The notes beneath the pieces are model-generated. The model had not been told where the DNA came from. It made no database searches and worked only from the letters and a program-made list of their open reading frames with translations. A program made the position numbers and the translations under genes. A stretch of DNA of 64,000 nt. Origin: Bacteroidales bacterium. GTDB taxonomy: Bacteria > Bacteroidota > Bacteroidia > Bacteroidales > Prolixibacteraceae. The stretch covers positions 62,001 to 126,000 of the forward strand of contig JAAYDJ010000021.1 in the NCBI GenBank assembly GCA_012729335.1, in the 5' to 3' direction. Every line of letters starts with the position of its first letter. The first letter of the stretch is position 1. Positions 7,724 to 16,666 of the stretch are shown piece by piece.

Positions 7724-10700
7724 ATGATACCTTTTACACACCTGCATGTCCATTCCCAGTATTCGATTCTCGACGGGGCTGCCAGCATTGAGAGTCTGGT
7801 GAATAAGGCGAAAGCCGACAAGATGACGGCCCTGGCGCTGACCGACCATGGGATGATGTTTGGCATCAAGGAGTTTCACATGGCGTGTACCAAAGCGGGC
7901 ATCAAGCCCATTCTGGGGTGCGAGACTTACGTGGCCCAGCGCACCATGGAAGACCGCACCGGTAAGGAAGACCGTTCGGGCGACCATCTGGTGCTGCTGG
8001 CCAAAAACATCACGGGCTACCACAACCTCATCAGGCTGGTGTCACTGGCCAATATGGAGGGATTTTACTACAAACCCCGCATCGACAAGGCCACCCTGGA
8101 GCGGCACGCCGAAGGGCTGATCGTCTCCACAGCCTGTCTGGGCGGGGAAATCCCCTCCCTGCTGGGAGATGGCCGCCTCCGGGAAGCCGAAGAATCAATT
8201 CGTTGGTTTCAACGCGTCTTCGGAGAAGATTTTTACCTTGAAGTGCAGCGCCATCCTTCGGAGATCCCCGAACTCAGAAGGGAGGTCTACGACCGCCAGA
8301 TACTGGTCAATGAACTGATCCTCGACATGGCACGGAAATTCGGCATCAAGGTCATCGCCACCAATGACGTCCATTTCACCGACGCCCAGGATGCCGACGC
8401 CCACGACCTGCTGATCTGTCTCAACACCGGCAAGGACCTCGACGATCCCCACAGGATGAGATATACCAAACAGGAGTGGTTCAAGACCACCGAAGAGATG
8501 AACCTTCTCTTTGCCGACCTTCCCGAAGCCCTGGCCACGACCATGGAGGTGGCGGCTAAGGTGGAGGAGTACGTCATCGACCAGGACCCCATCATGCCTG
8601 TCTTTCCCATTCCTGAAGATTTCGGTACCGAGGAGGAGTGCCGGCGGCGTTTCAGCGAGGAAGCACTGATCAGCGAATTCTCACAGGAAGATTTTAACCG
8701 CCTGGGCGGCTATGACAAGGTGGTCAGGATCAAATTCGAATCGGAATACCTGCGTCACCTGGTTTATCAGGGGGCGCCCCGTCTCTATGGGGATCCTCTG
8801 CCCGAGCAGGTGGTCACCCGTCTTGACTTTGAACTGGAGGTCATCAAGAAGATGGGATACCCCGGTTATTTTCTCATCACGCAGGACTTCATCAATGCGG
8901 CCAGGAAGATGGGGGTGCTGGTAGGTCCCGGCCGCGGATCGGCCGCAGGGGCCGCCGTCTCCTACTGCACGGGCATCACCAACATCGACCCCATCCGCCA
9001 CAACCTCCTCTTTGAGAGGTTTCTCAACCCGGAGAGGGTATCCCTTCCCGATGTCGACATCGACTTTGACGACGACGGCCGTCAGCAGGTCCTCGACTGG
9101 GTGGTGGAGAAATACGGAAAAGACAAGGTAGCCCACATCTGCACCTTTGCGACCATGGCGACCAAACTGGCCATTCGCGATGTGGCCCGGGTACTGAAGC
9201 TGCCCCTTCCCGAAGCCGACCGCCTGGCCAAACTGGTTCCCGAAACCCCGAAAATGACCTTTAAGAAGGCTTTCCAGGAAAGCCCCGAACTCAAAAAAGA
9301 ACGGCTTTCGCCCAATCCGCTGATCGCGAAAACCATCCGCTTTGCCGAAATCCTCGAGGGATCGGTCCGCCAGTCGGGGGTGCACGCCTGCGGAATCCTC
9401 ATCAGCCGCAATCCGCTGACCGACCATATCCCGCTGATGCCCACCAAAGACGACAACCTGCCCACCACCCAGTACGACGGCCGGTTTGTGGAAAACCTGG
9501 GATTGCTGAAAATGGACTTCCTGGGGCTCAAAACCCTCAGCATCATCAAGGAATCGTTAGAGAACATCCGTAAATCAAGGGGAATCACCATTGACATCGA
9601 CACCATCCCCTTTGACGACGCCGTGACCTACGAGCTCTTCAGCAAGGGGGAGACCACCGCGATCTTTCAGTTTGAATCGGAAGGGATGAAAAAACACCTC
9701 CGGGAGCTGAAGCCCAACCGCTTTGAGGACCTGGTGGCCATGAACGCCCTGTACCGCCCGGGGCCCATGGACTATATTCCCGAGTTCATCGCCCGTAAGA
9801 ACGGGAAAAAAAGGGTGGAGTATGACCTCCCTATGATGGAGAAATACCTGAGTGAGACATACGGGATCACGGTTTACCAGGAGCAGGTGATGCTTCTTTC
9901 GCGGTTGCTGGCCAATTTCACCAGGGGGGAATCGGATACCCTGCGCAAGGCCATGGGCAAGAAGATCGAAGCCCTGATGGCCAAGCTCAAGGAACGCTTC
10001 GTGGAAGGATGTCTCACCAATCCCAGGTTTGTGGAGGAGTGCCACCAGGTGAACAAGGTGGCCCGGGAGGTGATCGAGAAGATATGGGGCGACTGGGAGT
10101 CGTTTGCCTCCTATGCCTTCAACAAATCCCACTCGGTCTGCTACGCTTATGTGGCTTACCAGACAGGATACCTTAAGGCCCACTATCCCGCCGAGTTCAT
10201 GGCGGCCAACCTCAGCCGGAACCTCAGCCACATCACCGAGATCACCAAGTTCATGCAGGAGTGTAAACGCATGAAGCTGAACGTCCTGGGTCCTGACATC
10301 AACGAAAGTTTTGTCAAGTTCACGGTGAACCGGCACGGAGACATCCGTTTCGGTATGGCAGCGGTGAAAGGCGTCGGCGAGGGAGTGGTCAACGACATCG
10401 TTGCCGAACGGGAAAAAGGCGGGGAATACAGGGATATTTTTGATTTTGCGGAGCGGGTAAACCTGCAGAGCGTGAACCGGAAAACCCTTGAAGCCCTGGC
10501 CATGGGCGGAGCCTTCGACAGTTTCGGCACCATCAAAAGGAGCCAGTTCTTTGCCGGTGAAAACGAAAACGACCCGGTGAACTTCATTGAAAGGCTGATC
10601 CGTTACGGCAACAAGATCCAATCGGAGTCCCAGTCGATGCAACAGACCCTGTTCGGGGACTCCTCCACCCACCAGGTGGTGCGCAAACCCGAGATCCCCC

Positions 10701-11368
10701 CCATCGGGGAGTGGCCCCAGCTGGTCCTCCTCGACAAGGAAAAAGCGGTGATCGGCATCTACCTCACGGCCCACCCCCTCGATGATTACAAGCTCGAAAT
10801 CGACAACTTCTGTACCCGGGGCACCGGACTGAAGGAGATCAACGAGCAGATCGAGAAATACAGGGATATGGAACTGACCTTCGGAGGAATGGTCACCGAA
10901 GCATCAGAGGGATTCTCCAAAAACGGAAAACCTTACAGCAAACTGACCCTCTCCGATTATACCGATTCAAGGCAGTTTTTCTTTTTCCAGCAGGATTATG
11001 TAGAATTTGGGAAATACTGCAAACCCGGGTTGTTCGTACTGATCAGGGGCAGGATCCAGAAACGGTTCAATTCGGAGAGCCTTGAATTCAGGGTCACCCA
11101 CATGGAACTCCTCTCGGAGGTACGCCGCAACCACATCAAAAGCCTGACCATTCAGCTTCCCCTGTCGTCCATTAATGAAGCGGTAATCCACGAAATGGAA
11201 AAGATGCTCAAAAAAAACAAGGGGAACACCCTGCTGAAATTCCGTATCGTCGACGAGGAAGCCCGTCATGCGGTCCATCTTTTTTCACGCAACAGCAGAA
11301 TCGAGGTCAATGAGGCTTTTCTGCGGTTTTTTGAGGAGCATCCTGAAATGGCATATCGGATCAATTGA
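7724..11368 (+). CDS. dnaE: DNA polymerase III subunit alpha
   Basis: Catalytic subunit of the replicative polymerase, 1214 residues. The N-terminal PHP domain begins THLHVHSQYSILDGA and has LTDHGMMFG, so its metal-binding histidines look kept. The polymerase active site is PDVDIDFDDDGR near residue 442. A helix-hairpin-helix and an OB-fold region (around LTFGGMVTEASEGFSKNGKP) follow, with a short C-terminal tail. Single-gene unit; the start is the ATG after TTTTACAGGC. Base composition alternates between G-rich and C-rich stretches inside the gene. Confidence 0.96.
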   Translation: MIPFTHLHVHSQYSILDGAASIESLVNKAKADKMTALALTDHGMMFGIKEFHMACTKAGIKPILGCETYVAQRTMEDRTGKEDRSGDHLVLLAKNITGYHNLIRLVSLANMEGFYYKPRIDKATLERHAEGLIVSTACLGGEIPSLLGDGRLREAEESIRWFQRVFGEDFYLEVQRHPSEIPELRREVYDRQILVNELILDMARKFGIKVIATNDVHFTDAQDADAHDLLICLNTGKDLDDPHRMRYTKQEWFKTTEEMNLLFADLPEALATTMEVAAKVEEYVIDQDPIMPVFPIPEDFGTEEECRRRFSEEALISEFSQEDFNRLGGYDKVVRIKFESEYLRHLVYQGAPRLYGDPLPEQVVTRLDFELEVIKKMGYPGYFLITQDFINAARKMGVLVGPGRGSAAGAAVSYCTGITNIDPIRHNLLFERFLNPERVSLPDVDIDFDDDGRQQVLDWVVEKYGKDKVAHICTFATMATKLAIRDVARVLKLPLPEADRLAKLVPETPKMTFKKAFQESPELKKERLSPNPLIAKTIRFAEILEGSVRQSGVHACGILISRNPLTDHIPLMPTKDDNLPTTQYDGRFVENLGLLKMDFLGLKTLSIIKESLENIRKSRGITIDIDTIPFDDAVTYELFSKGETTAIFQFESEGMKKHLRELKPNRFEDLVAMNALYRPGPMDYIPEFIARKNGKKRVEYDLPMMEKYLSETYGITVYQEQVMLLSRLLANFTRGESDTLRKAMGKKIEALMAKLKERFVEGCLTNPRFVEECHQVNKVAREVIEKIWGDWESFASYAFNKSHSVCYAYVAYQTGYLKAHYPAEFMAANLSRNLSHITEITKFMQECKRMKLNVLGPDINESFVKFTVNRHGDIRFGMAAVKGVGEGVVNDIVAEREKGGEYRDIFDFAERVNLQSVNRKTLEALAMGGAFDSFGTIKRSQFFAGENENDPVNFIERLIRYGNKIQSESQSMQQTLFGDSSTHQVVRKPEIPPIGEWPQLVLLDKEKAVIGIYLTAHPLDDYKLEIDNFCTRGTGLKEINEQIEKYRDMELTFGGMVTEASEGFSKNGKPYSKLTLSDYTDSRQFFFFQQDYVEFGKYCKPGLFVLIRGRIQKRFNSESLEFRVTHMELLSEVRRNHIKSLTIQLPLSSINEAVIHEMEKMLKKNKGNTLLKFRIVDEEARHAVHLFSRNSRIEVNEAFLRFFEEHPEMAYRIN

Positions 11369-11369
11369 T

Positions 11370-11377
11370 TATTTTTG
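11370..11377 (+). promoter_or_regulatory. -7 promoter element of thioredoxin gene
   Basis: TATTTTTG matches TAnnTTTG, directly after the dnaE stop codon and 34 bp before the thioredoxin ATG. No TTG at normal spacing was found. Confidence 0.5.
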
Positions 11378-11411
11378 CACAAAACCAGTATAAAAAATAA
11401 ATCATACAGTT

Positions 11412-11729
11412 ATGGCTTTGGAAATTACCGACGGAAACTACAAGGAGATTGTGTTGAAATCAGAAGTGCCGGTGATGCTTGATTTTTGGGCAGCCTGGTG
11501 TGGGCCCTGCCGGATGATTGCCCCCTTTGTAGAGGAGATGCACAAGGAGTTTGAGGGGAAAGCGGTGATCGGGAAGGTGGATGTGGATGCGAATCCGGAG
11601 GTGGCCACCACCTACGGAATCCGGAATATTCCCACGGTGTTGTTCATCAGCAACGGCCAGGTGGCCGACAAGCAGGTCGGGGCATGCCCCAAAGCCACGC
11701 TGGTCAATAAACTGAACGCCTTGCTGTAA
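11412..11729 (+). CDS. trxA: Thioredoxin
   Basis: Cytoplasmic thiol-disulfide reductant of 105 residues. The active site AAWCGPCRM has the redox pair C30/C33, and the cis-proline loop is RNIPTVLF. One extra cysteine lies near the C-terminus (GACPKAT), where many thioredoxins have GALPK. No signal peptide, so it is a true cytosolic thioredoxin rather than a TlpA/ResA type. It has its own -7 element and sits 15 bp ahead of the DUF58 gene. Confidence 0.94.
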   Translation: MALEITDGNYKEIVLKSEVPVMLDFWAAWCGPCRMIAPFVEEMHKEFEGKAVIGKVDVDANPEVATTYGIRNIPTVLFISNGQVADKQVGACPKATLVNKLNALL

Positions 11730-11744
11730 AGCCCTTCACTCTCC

Positions 11745-12674
11745 TTGAAAAACCTGATCGACATCCGGCAGTTGCAGGAGTTTGACAACCTGGAACTGAT
11801 CGCCCGTGAGGTGGTGGAAGGGTTCATCACCGGTCTTCACCGGAGTCCCTTTCATGGTTTTTCAGTGGAGTTTGCCGAGCACCGGCTATACAACCAGGGG
11901 GAATCGACCCGGCCGGTCGACTGGAAACTGTTTGCCCGCACCGACAAGTTGTTTGTCAAGCAATACGAGGAGGAGACCAACCTGCGCTGTCAGCTGGTCA
12001 TCGATACTTCCTCTTCGATGTTGTTTCCCTACGGCAAGGGAGAGGAGCGGCTGATGAGCAAGCTGGCCTTTTCGGTTTACACGGCGGCGGCGTTGATCCA
12101 CCTGTTGCGCAGGCAGCGCGATGCCGCGGGGCTTACTCTTTTTTCGGGGGAAGTGGAGTTCCATTCACAGCCGCGCCTCTCGCCGGTCCATGCCGAGGTG
12201 ATGATGGGCAAACTGTCGGAACTCCTGCAACCGGGCTTTGTGCCCATGAAGAAAACCACCCGCACATCGGAAGTGTTGCACCAGGTGGCCGAAAACATCC
12301 ATAAGCGGTCGCTGGTGATCCTTTTCAGCGATATGCTCTCCCATGAAGAGGAGGGCGATGTGTTTGCGGCACTTCAGCATTTGCGCTATAACAAACATGA
12401 GGTGCTCCTTTTTCATGTCACTGATCACCTCAGGGAGCGCGAATTCAGGTATGCGAGCCGCCCGCACCGCTTTATCGACCTGGAAACCGGAGAGACGGTA
12501 AAGGTCAACCCCGGGGAAATCAGGGAGCATTACGTGAGCCGGGTGGAGGACTACTTCGGGGAATTAAAAGCCAAATGCGGCCAATACCGGATTGATCTGG
12601 CTGAAGCCGACATCCGCGCCGGTTTCAGGGAGGTTCTTTTCACCTACCTGGTCAAGCGGAAAAAGCTGTGGTAA
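11745..12674 (+). CDS. DUF58 domain protein with von Willebrand A-like fold
   Basis: Protein of 309 residues of the DUF58 family, often encoded with MoxR ATPases and thought to act in assembly or stress functions. Seen: the DUF58 opening ELIAREVVEGFITGLHRSPFHGFSVEF, then DTSSSM (a DxSxS metal-site motif) near residue 88 and LFSDMLS near 195. The initiation codon is TTG at 11745, 15 bp after the thioredoxin stop, with no clear ribosome binding site. No MoxR gene is adjacent, so the usual partner is either elsewhere or absent. Confidence 0.8.
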   Translation: MKNLIDIRQLQEFDNLELIAREVVEGFITGLHRSPFHGFSVEFAEHRLYNQGESTRPVDWKLFARTDKLFVKQYEEETNLRCQLVIDTSSSMLFPYGKGEERLMSKLAFSVYTAAALIHLLRRQRDAAGLTLFSGEVEFHSQPRLSPVHAEVMMGKLSELLQPGFVPMKKTTRTSEVLHQVAENIHKRSLVILFSDMLSHEEEGDVFAALQHLRYNKHEVLLFHVTDHLREREFRYASRPHRFIDLETGETVKVNPGEIREHYVSRVEDYFGELKAKCGQYRIDLAEADIRAGFREVLFTYLVKRKKLW

Positions 12675-12767
12675 GGATCCGGGGATTTAGCCGGAGTTCC
12701 GGGAAGGCATAAAGCAGGCAGCCGGAGAAAATGGCTGACCTGAAATGAAGGATGGATAAGTCAACCT

Positions 12768-14234
12768 ATGAAGAAGCATGATATGAGAAGATCGATGGTC
12801 GCCGCCCTGGTGCTGGCAGGATGGGTGCTGATGGGCTTCGGGCCCGCCAGGGTGTATTACAACGAGAAATACCGCCCCCAGTTCCATTTTACTCCGGAGA
12901 GGAATTACATGGGTTATCCGGCGGGAGGGGTTTTTCTTGACGGCAGGTACCACCTGTTCTACCAGTGCAATCCCCGGGGCAACGAAGCGGGGTTTCACCA
13001 CTGGGGACATGCGGTGAGCCGTGACCTGATGACCTGGGAGCACCGGCCGCTGTCGGTCTTCCCCGACAACCTGTCGGAAGACAAGGAGGCATGCACGGCC
13101 CTGCCGGGGAGCGTAGTGGTCGACAGGGAGAACCTGCTGGGGTACCAGAAAGGGGATACCCCTGTACTGGTGGCCTTTTACACGAGCCAGGGCTGCGGAC
13201 AGCGGATAGCCTGGAGCAACGATGGTGGCGACACCTGGCAGAAATATTCAGGAAATCCGGTTCTTCCTTATGATGAAACCGACCAGGCCCGCTATCCGAA
13301 AGTGCTGTTTCACCAGCCCACAGGACAGTGGGTGATGATTCTCCACCGCAAACCCGACCAGGACGACCGCAAACAGGGATTTTCGTTTTATACCTCAAAG
13401 AATCTCCGCGACTGGGAGTTCCGGAGCCATCTGGCCGGATTCACGGGTCGCCCCGACCTGGTGGAATTGCGGCTGAACAACCGGCCCGACGATACCCGCT
13501 GGATCATCATTGATGGCAACGGGGATTACGTGGTGGGGAGTTTCGACGGCTCCTCCTTCACAGCGGAAAGCATCCGCATGAAATGCGATTACGGCCGTGG
13601 ATTTGCCGGGGCCACCACCTTCAGCAACCTTCCTGCCGGTGAAGAGAGGACCGTCCAGGTGGCACTCCTCAATTCGGAAGAGTGGCCCGGAATGCCCTTC
13701 CACGGACAACTTGCGATTCCGGCGGAACTCACACTGCGCAAAGCCGGAACCGGCATTTACCTTTTCAGGAATCCCGTCAGCGAAATAGAACAACTCCAGG
13801 GGAAAAGCCTGAGCTGGAAAAACGAAAAGCTGATTCCCGGAATCGGCCAAAACCTCGTAAAAAAGGCCGAAGGTGATTGCGTACGCATCAGGGGACGCTT
13901 CGACCTTAAAAACTGCGAATCCTTCGGATTCATGCTCCGTGCAGGAAAGAAAAACGAGGGCACCGAACTTGTTTACAACGTCAAGAGGGGGACCCTGAGC
14001 CTCATGGGGCAAACCATCCCCCTGGAACCCGTGGACCACAAAATCACCCTTGACATCCTGATCGACCGTGCTTCTGTGGAAGTCTTCGCCAACAATGGAA
14101 AAGCGGCCCTCTCCTCAGTGTTGTTCACCGGGGAGAATGACCGCAGCTACATCCTTTACAATACTGGAGGGGAAATCGTCGTCGACGAACTCGAAATCAC
14201 TCCCCTGCGCTCCGTCTGGGCCAACGGGGAATAA
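12768..14234 (+). CDS. GH32-fold protein lacking all three canonical catalytic motifs
   Basis: Exported protein of 488 residues with an N-terminal signal peptide. It has the five-bladed beta-propeller sequence pattern of glycoside hydrolase family 32 (levanase/invertase) and a C-terminal beta-sandwich (RGRFDLKN... ILIDRASVEVFANNG). Scaffold motifs are well kept: RYHLFYQCNP, HHWGHAVSRDL, IAWSNDGGDTW, TGQWVMILHR, FYTSKNLRDWEF. The catalytic motifs are not: WMNDPNG reads YMGYPAG at 47-53 (nucleophile Asp to Tyr50), RDP reads RYP at 175-177, and the EC of WECPDL reads GR at 227-228. A binding protein or a changed activity is likely; ordinary fructan hydrolysis is not. Confidence 0.8.
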   Translation: MKKHDMRRSMVAALVLAGWVLMGFGPARVYYNEKYRPQFHFTPERNYMGYPAGGVFLDGRYHLFYQCNPRGNEAGFHHWGHAVSRDLMTWEHRPLSVFPDNLSEDKEACTALPGSVVVDRENLLGYQKGDTPVLVAFYTSQGCGQRIAWSNDGGDTWQKYSGNPVLPYDETDQARYPKVLFHQPTGQWVMILHRKPDQDDRKQGFSFYTSKNLRDWEFRSHLAGFTGRPDLVELRLNNRPDDTRWIIIDGNGDYVVGSFDGSSFTAESIRMKCDYGRGFAGATTFSNLPAGEERTVQVALLNSEEWPGMPFHGQLAIPAELTLRKAGTGIYLFRNPVSEIEQLQGKSLSWKNEKLIPGIGQNLVKKAEGDCVRIRGRFDLKNCESFGFMLRAGKKNEGTELVYNVKRGTLSLMGQTIPLEPVDHKITLDILIDRASVEVFANNGKAALSSVLFTGENDRSYILYNTGGEIVVDELEITPLRSVWANGE

Positions 14235-14269
14235 CCCTCCCCGGCCCGGCAGGATCACCCGCCGCGCGG

Positions 14270-14854
14270 TTACTTCTTCTGGGCCACCAGGGTGAAGTCA
14301 AGCGTGAAATCATCGTATATCAACCTGTCACCCAAACCCGTAAAAAAGGATCCCGAGCCATATTTTACGTCGTATTTGGCCCGGTTGATCACCATCCTGC
14401 CCGATGACTTCAAAAGATTCCCCTCGGTGGAGGCCGTAGCCCTGAAGGTCAAAGGCTGGGTTATACCCTTGATGGTCAGATTCCCGGTAAAATCATATTC
14501 GTTACCGGCCACTTTTTTCACCCCCGTGAGCACAAAGGTGGCCGTGGGGAATTTTTCAACCGAGAAAAAATCGTCGGACTTCAGGTGGCCGATCAGACGG
14601 GCATTGATCCCGGCATCGGTCAGATCCTCACAAACCATCGCATTCATGTCCATCACCATGTTCGCAGAAGTAATCACCTCATCCTTCATCTCAAGGCTTC
14701 CGCTTTTCAAACCAATGGTCCCGTAATGCTCACCACCGACTTTCTTTCCGTTCCATTTCACCGAACTCCTGGTGAGGTCTACCTCATAACGCGTCGAAGC
14801 CGACACACCCGCATAAACAGCCAACGCCAAAACAACCAATAACAACTTTTTCAT
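14270..14854 (-). CDS. YceI family periplasmic protein
   Basis: Exported protein of 194 residues with a signal peptide (MKKLLLVVLALAVYAG) and the YceI lipocalin-like beta-barrel that binds isoprenoid-type lipids in characterised members. Family signatures visible are SSVKWNGKKVGGEHYGTIGL, INARLIGHLKSDDFFSVEKFPTATF, GNLTIKGITQPLTF and SGRMVINRAKYDVKYGSGSFF. Physiological ligand unknown. It is transcribed away from the Crp/Fnr gene, so the regulator may act on the shared upstream region. Confidence 0.9.
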   Translation of the reverse strand: MKKLLLVVLALAVYAGVSASTRYEVDLTRSSVKWNGKKVGGEHYGTIGLKSGSLEMKDEVITSANMVMDMNAMVCEDLTDAGINARLIGHLKSDDFFSVEKFPTATFVLTGVKKVAGNEYDFTGNLTIKGITQPLTFRATASTEGNLLKSSGRMVINRAKYDVKYGSGSFFTGLGDRLIYDDFTLDFTLVAQKK

Positions 14855-14887
14855 ATCCCTCTTTTTTACTTATTATTTTTATTTATT

Positions 14888-14920
14888 CTAAATTAACTTT
14901 TCGCTAAATAAGACAACAAA
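14888..14920 (-). promoter_or_regulatory. Promoter of the yceI family gene
   Basis: On the minus strand TTTG (14917-14920) is followed after 21 bp by TAATTTAG (14888-14895), one mismatch from TAnnTTTG. The spacing is within the Bacteroidota range. Confidence 0.5.
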
Positions 14921-15004
14921 GCCGCTGAATTGTTCACGTGGAATAAAAATTTAATGAACAAACCGCACGGGGAGCGGCAAAAAAAAACACTGCCGGGTAT
15001 GGTA

Positions 15005-15035
15005 TTTGGCAAGTTGGAGGGAAGTTGTATCTTTA
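15005..15035 (+). promoter_or_regulatory. Promoter of the Crp/Fnr gene
   Basis: TTTG at 15005-15008, a 19-bp spacer, then TATCTTTA at 15028-15035 (one mismatch). This is one of the best complete -33/-7 pairs in the window, 41 bp before the ATG. Confidence 0.6.
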
Positions 15036-15076
15036 TGGCGTTCAATCCTGTGGATTTCATTTATTTCTGAGCCAAT

Positions 15077-15778
15077 ATGAGAACGATGCTGAAGAGGCCG
15101 ACCGATGATGATACTGATCTGGCAGGTTTTTTACTTTTCAAGAAGCTGACCGATGAGGAGCTGAACCGTTTGAATTTTGAGAAGAGTTGTTCTTCTTACC
15201 GGAAAGGAACCATTGTTTACCGGGAGGGGAGTCGTCTGACCGGTTTTTATTGTGTAACGCGGGGGATCATCAAGATTTTCAAGACAGGGATTGACGGCAA
15301 GGAGCAGATCATCAGGTTTGCCAAGCGGGGTGAGATCATCGCCTACCGTTCCCTGTTGAGTCAGGAGTTGGCCTGTACCACGGCCAAGGTGATTGAGGAA
15401 GCGGTATTGTGTCATGTTCCTTACCAGACGCTGCTGTACCTGATTCAGAACAACTGGCAGTTTGCGCATCACATGCTCCAGATCGTCTGCCGTGAGCTGC
15501 GTGAGGCCAACGATTACATCACCGACATTGCGCAGAAGTCGGTCAGGGAGAGACTGGCCGAGGTTTTGCTCCTGTTGAAGGAGAATTTCGAGCTTGATCA
15601 TCAGAACACGCTGCAGATATCGCTGACCAGGGAGGAGCTGGCCAACATGGTGGGTACGGCGACCGAGTCGGTGATCAGGCTGTTGTCTGAATTCCGGCAG
15701 GATAACCTGATTGAGTTGCAGGGCAGAAAAATCAAATTCCTCAACATCAGCGGACTGCGTAAAGTGGCGGGTTTATAG
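15077..15778 (+). CDS. Crp/Fnr family transcriptional regulator
   Basis: 233-residue regulator: N-terminal cyclic-nucleotide-binding-like barrel (FKTGIDGKEQIIRFAKRGEIIAYRSLL), a dimerisation helix, and a C-terminal winged helix (SLTREELANMVGTATESVIRLLSEF). The N-terminal cysteine cluster that ligates the Fe-S centre in true FNR is not present, and the phosphate-binding cassette differs from cAMP-binding CRP, so the effector is unknown. It is divergent from yceI and 33 bp ahead of the methyltransferase gene. Confidence 0.9.
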   Translation: MRTMLKRPTDDDTDLAGFLLFKKLTDEELNRLNFEKSCSSYRKGTIVYREGSRLTGFYCVTRGIIKIFKTGIDGKEQIIRFAKRGEIIAYRSLLSQELACTTAKVIEEAVLCHVPYQTLLYLIQNNWQFAHHMLQIVCRELREANDYITDIAQKSVRERLAEVLLLLKENFELDHQNTLQISLTREELANMVGTATESVIRLLSEFRQDNLIELQGRKIKFLNISGLRKVAGL

Positions 15779-15811
15779 AGCCCGGCCTGCGCAACGCTTT
15801 AATACAAACCG

Positions 15812-16612
15812 ATGCAGATACGCCATTCCGACCGGCTTCTTTACTTCAGGGAGCAGGAAATCACCACCGGGAAACATGTGCTGCCCTTTATTGAGCGGAG
15901 TGGTGCGGTCACGCCCGGGATGCGCATTCTGGAGGTAGGGTGCGGTGAAGGGGGCAACCTCAAGCCCTTTCTGGAGAGGGGGTGCCGGGTGACCGGGGTG
16001 GACCTGGCCGAGAATAAAATCAATCTGGCGCGGGCGCTCTATGCCGACATACCGGGAGGGGAAGAGGTCACTCTGGTGTGTGACGACATTTACCGGATGA
16101 CACCGCCCGCAGAAAAATACGATGTGGTCTTCATGCGCGATGTGATCGAGCATATCCATGACCAGGAGCGGTTCATGGTTTTCATCAGGCGGTTCATGCA
16201 TGAGGGGAGCCGGTTTTTCCTGGCCTTTCCGCCGTGGCAGAATCCCTTTGGCGGGCACCAGCAGATCTGCCGTCACCGTTGGCTGGCGCGGCTTCCGTGG
16301 GTTCACCTGCTGCCAGCCTCCCTGTACCGGCTGTTGCTCAGAGCGGCAGGTGAAAGCCCTGCCACCGTGGACAGCCTGGAAGAAATCAGGGAAACCCGCC
16401 TCACCATCGAAAGGTTCGAGGCCCTGTACACCCGGAGCGGCTTCTGCCTGGCGGCCAGAGCGCTCTTCCTGGTCAATCCCAACTATGAAGTGAAATTTGG
16501 CCTCAGGCCACGCCCGCAACCCGCCCTGATCGCCGCTCTCCCCTGGATCCGGAATTTTCTGACCACGTCGGTTTACTATTGTCTTCTCCCCGGAAAGGAA
16601 CCTGGCCTTTAA
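15812..16612 (+). CDS. Class I SAM-dependent methyltransferase
   Basis: 266 residues. SAM-binding motif I is LEVGCGEGGN (about 40-49), followed by the acidic residue in TGVDLAENKI, and motif post-II FMRDVIEHIHDQERFM. This layout is that of UbiG/Methyltransf_23-type enzymes acting on small molecules or lipid-linked glycans. The C-terminal half (RHRWLARLPWVHLLPASLYRLLL) contains hydrophobic stretches and may bind the acceptor or membrane. No neighbouring biosynthetic gene points to the substrate. Confidence 0.85.
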   Translation: MQIRHSDRLLYFREQEITTGKHVLPFIERSGAVTPGMRILEVGCGEGGNLKPFLERGCRVTGVDLAENKINLARALYADIPGGEEVTLVCDDIYRMTPPAEKYDVVFMRDVIEHIHDQERFMVFIRRFMHEGSRFFLAFPPWQNPFGGHQQICRHRWLARLPWVHLLPASLYRLLLRAAGESPATVDSLEEIRETRLTIERFEALYTRSGFCLAARALFLVNPNYEVKFGLRPRPQPALIAALPWIRNFLTTSVYYCLLPGKEPGL

Positions 16613-16666
16613 CGGCAGGCGGTATCTTTCACGCCGGCCGCGGAAAAACCCCCCGGGAATGAAAGC

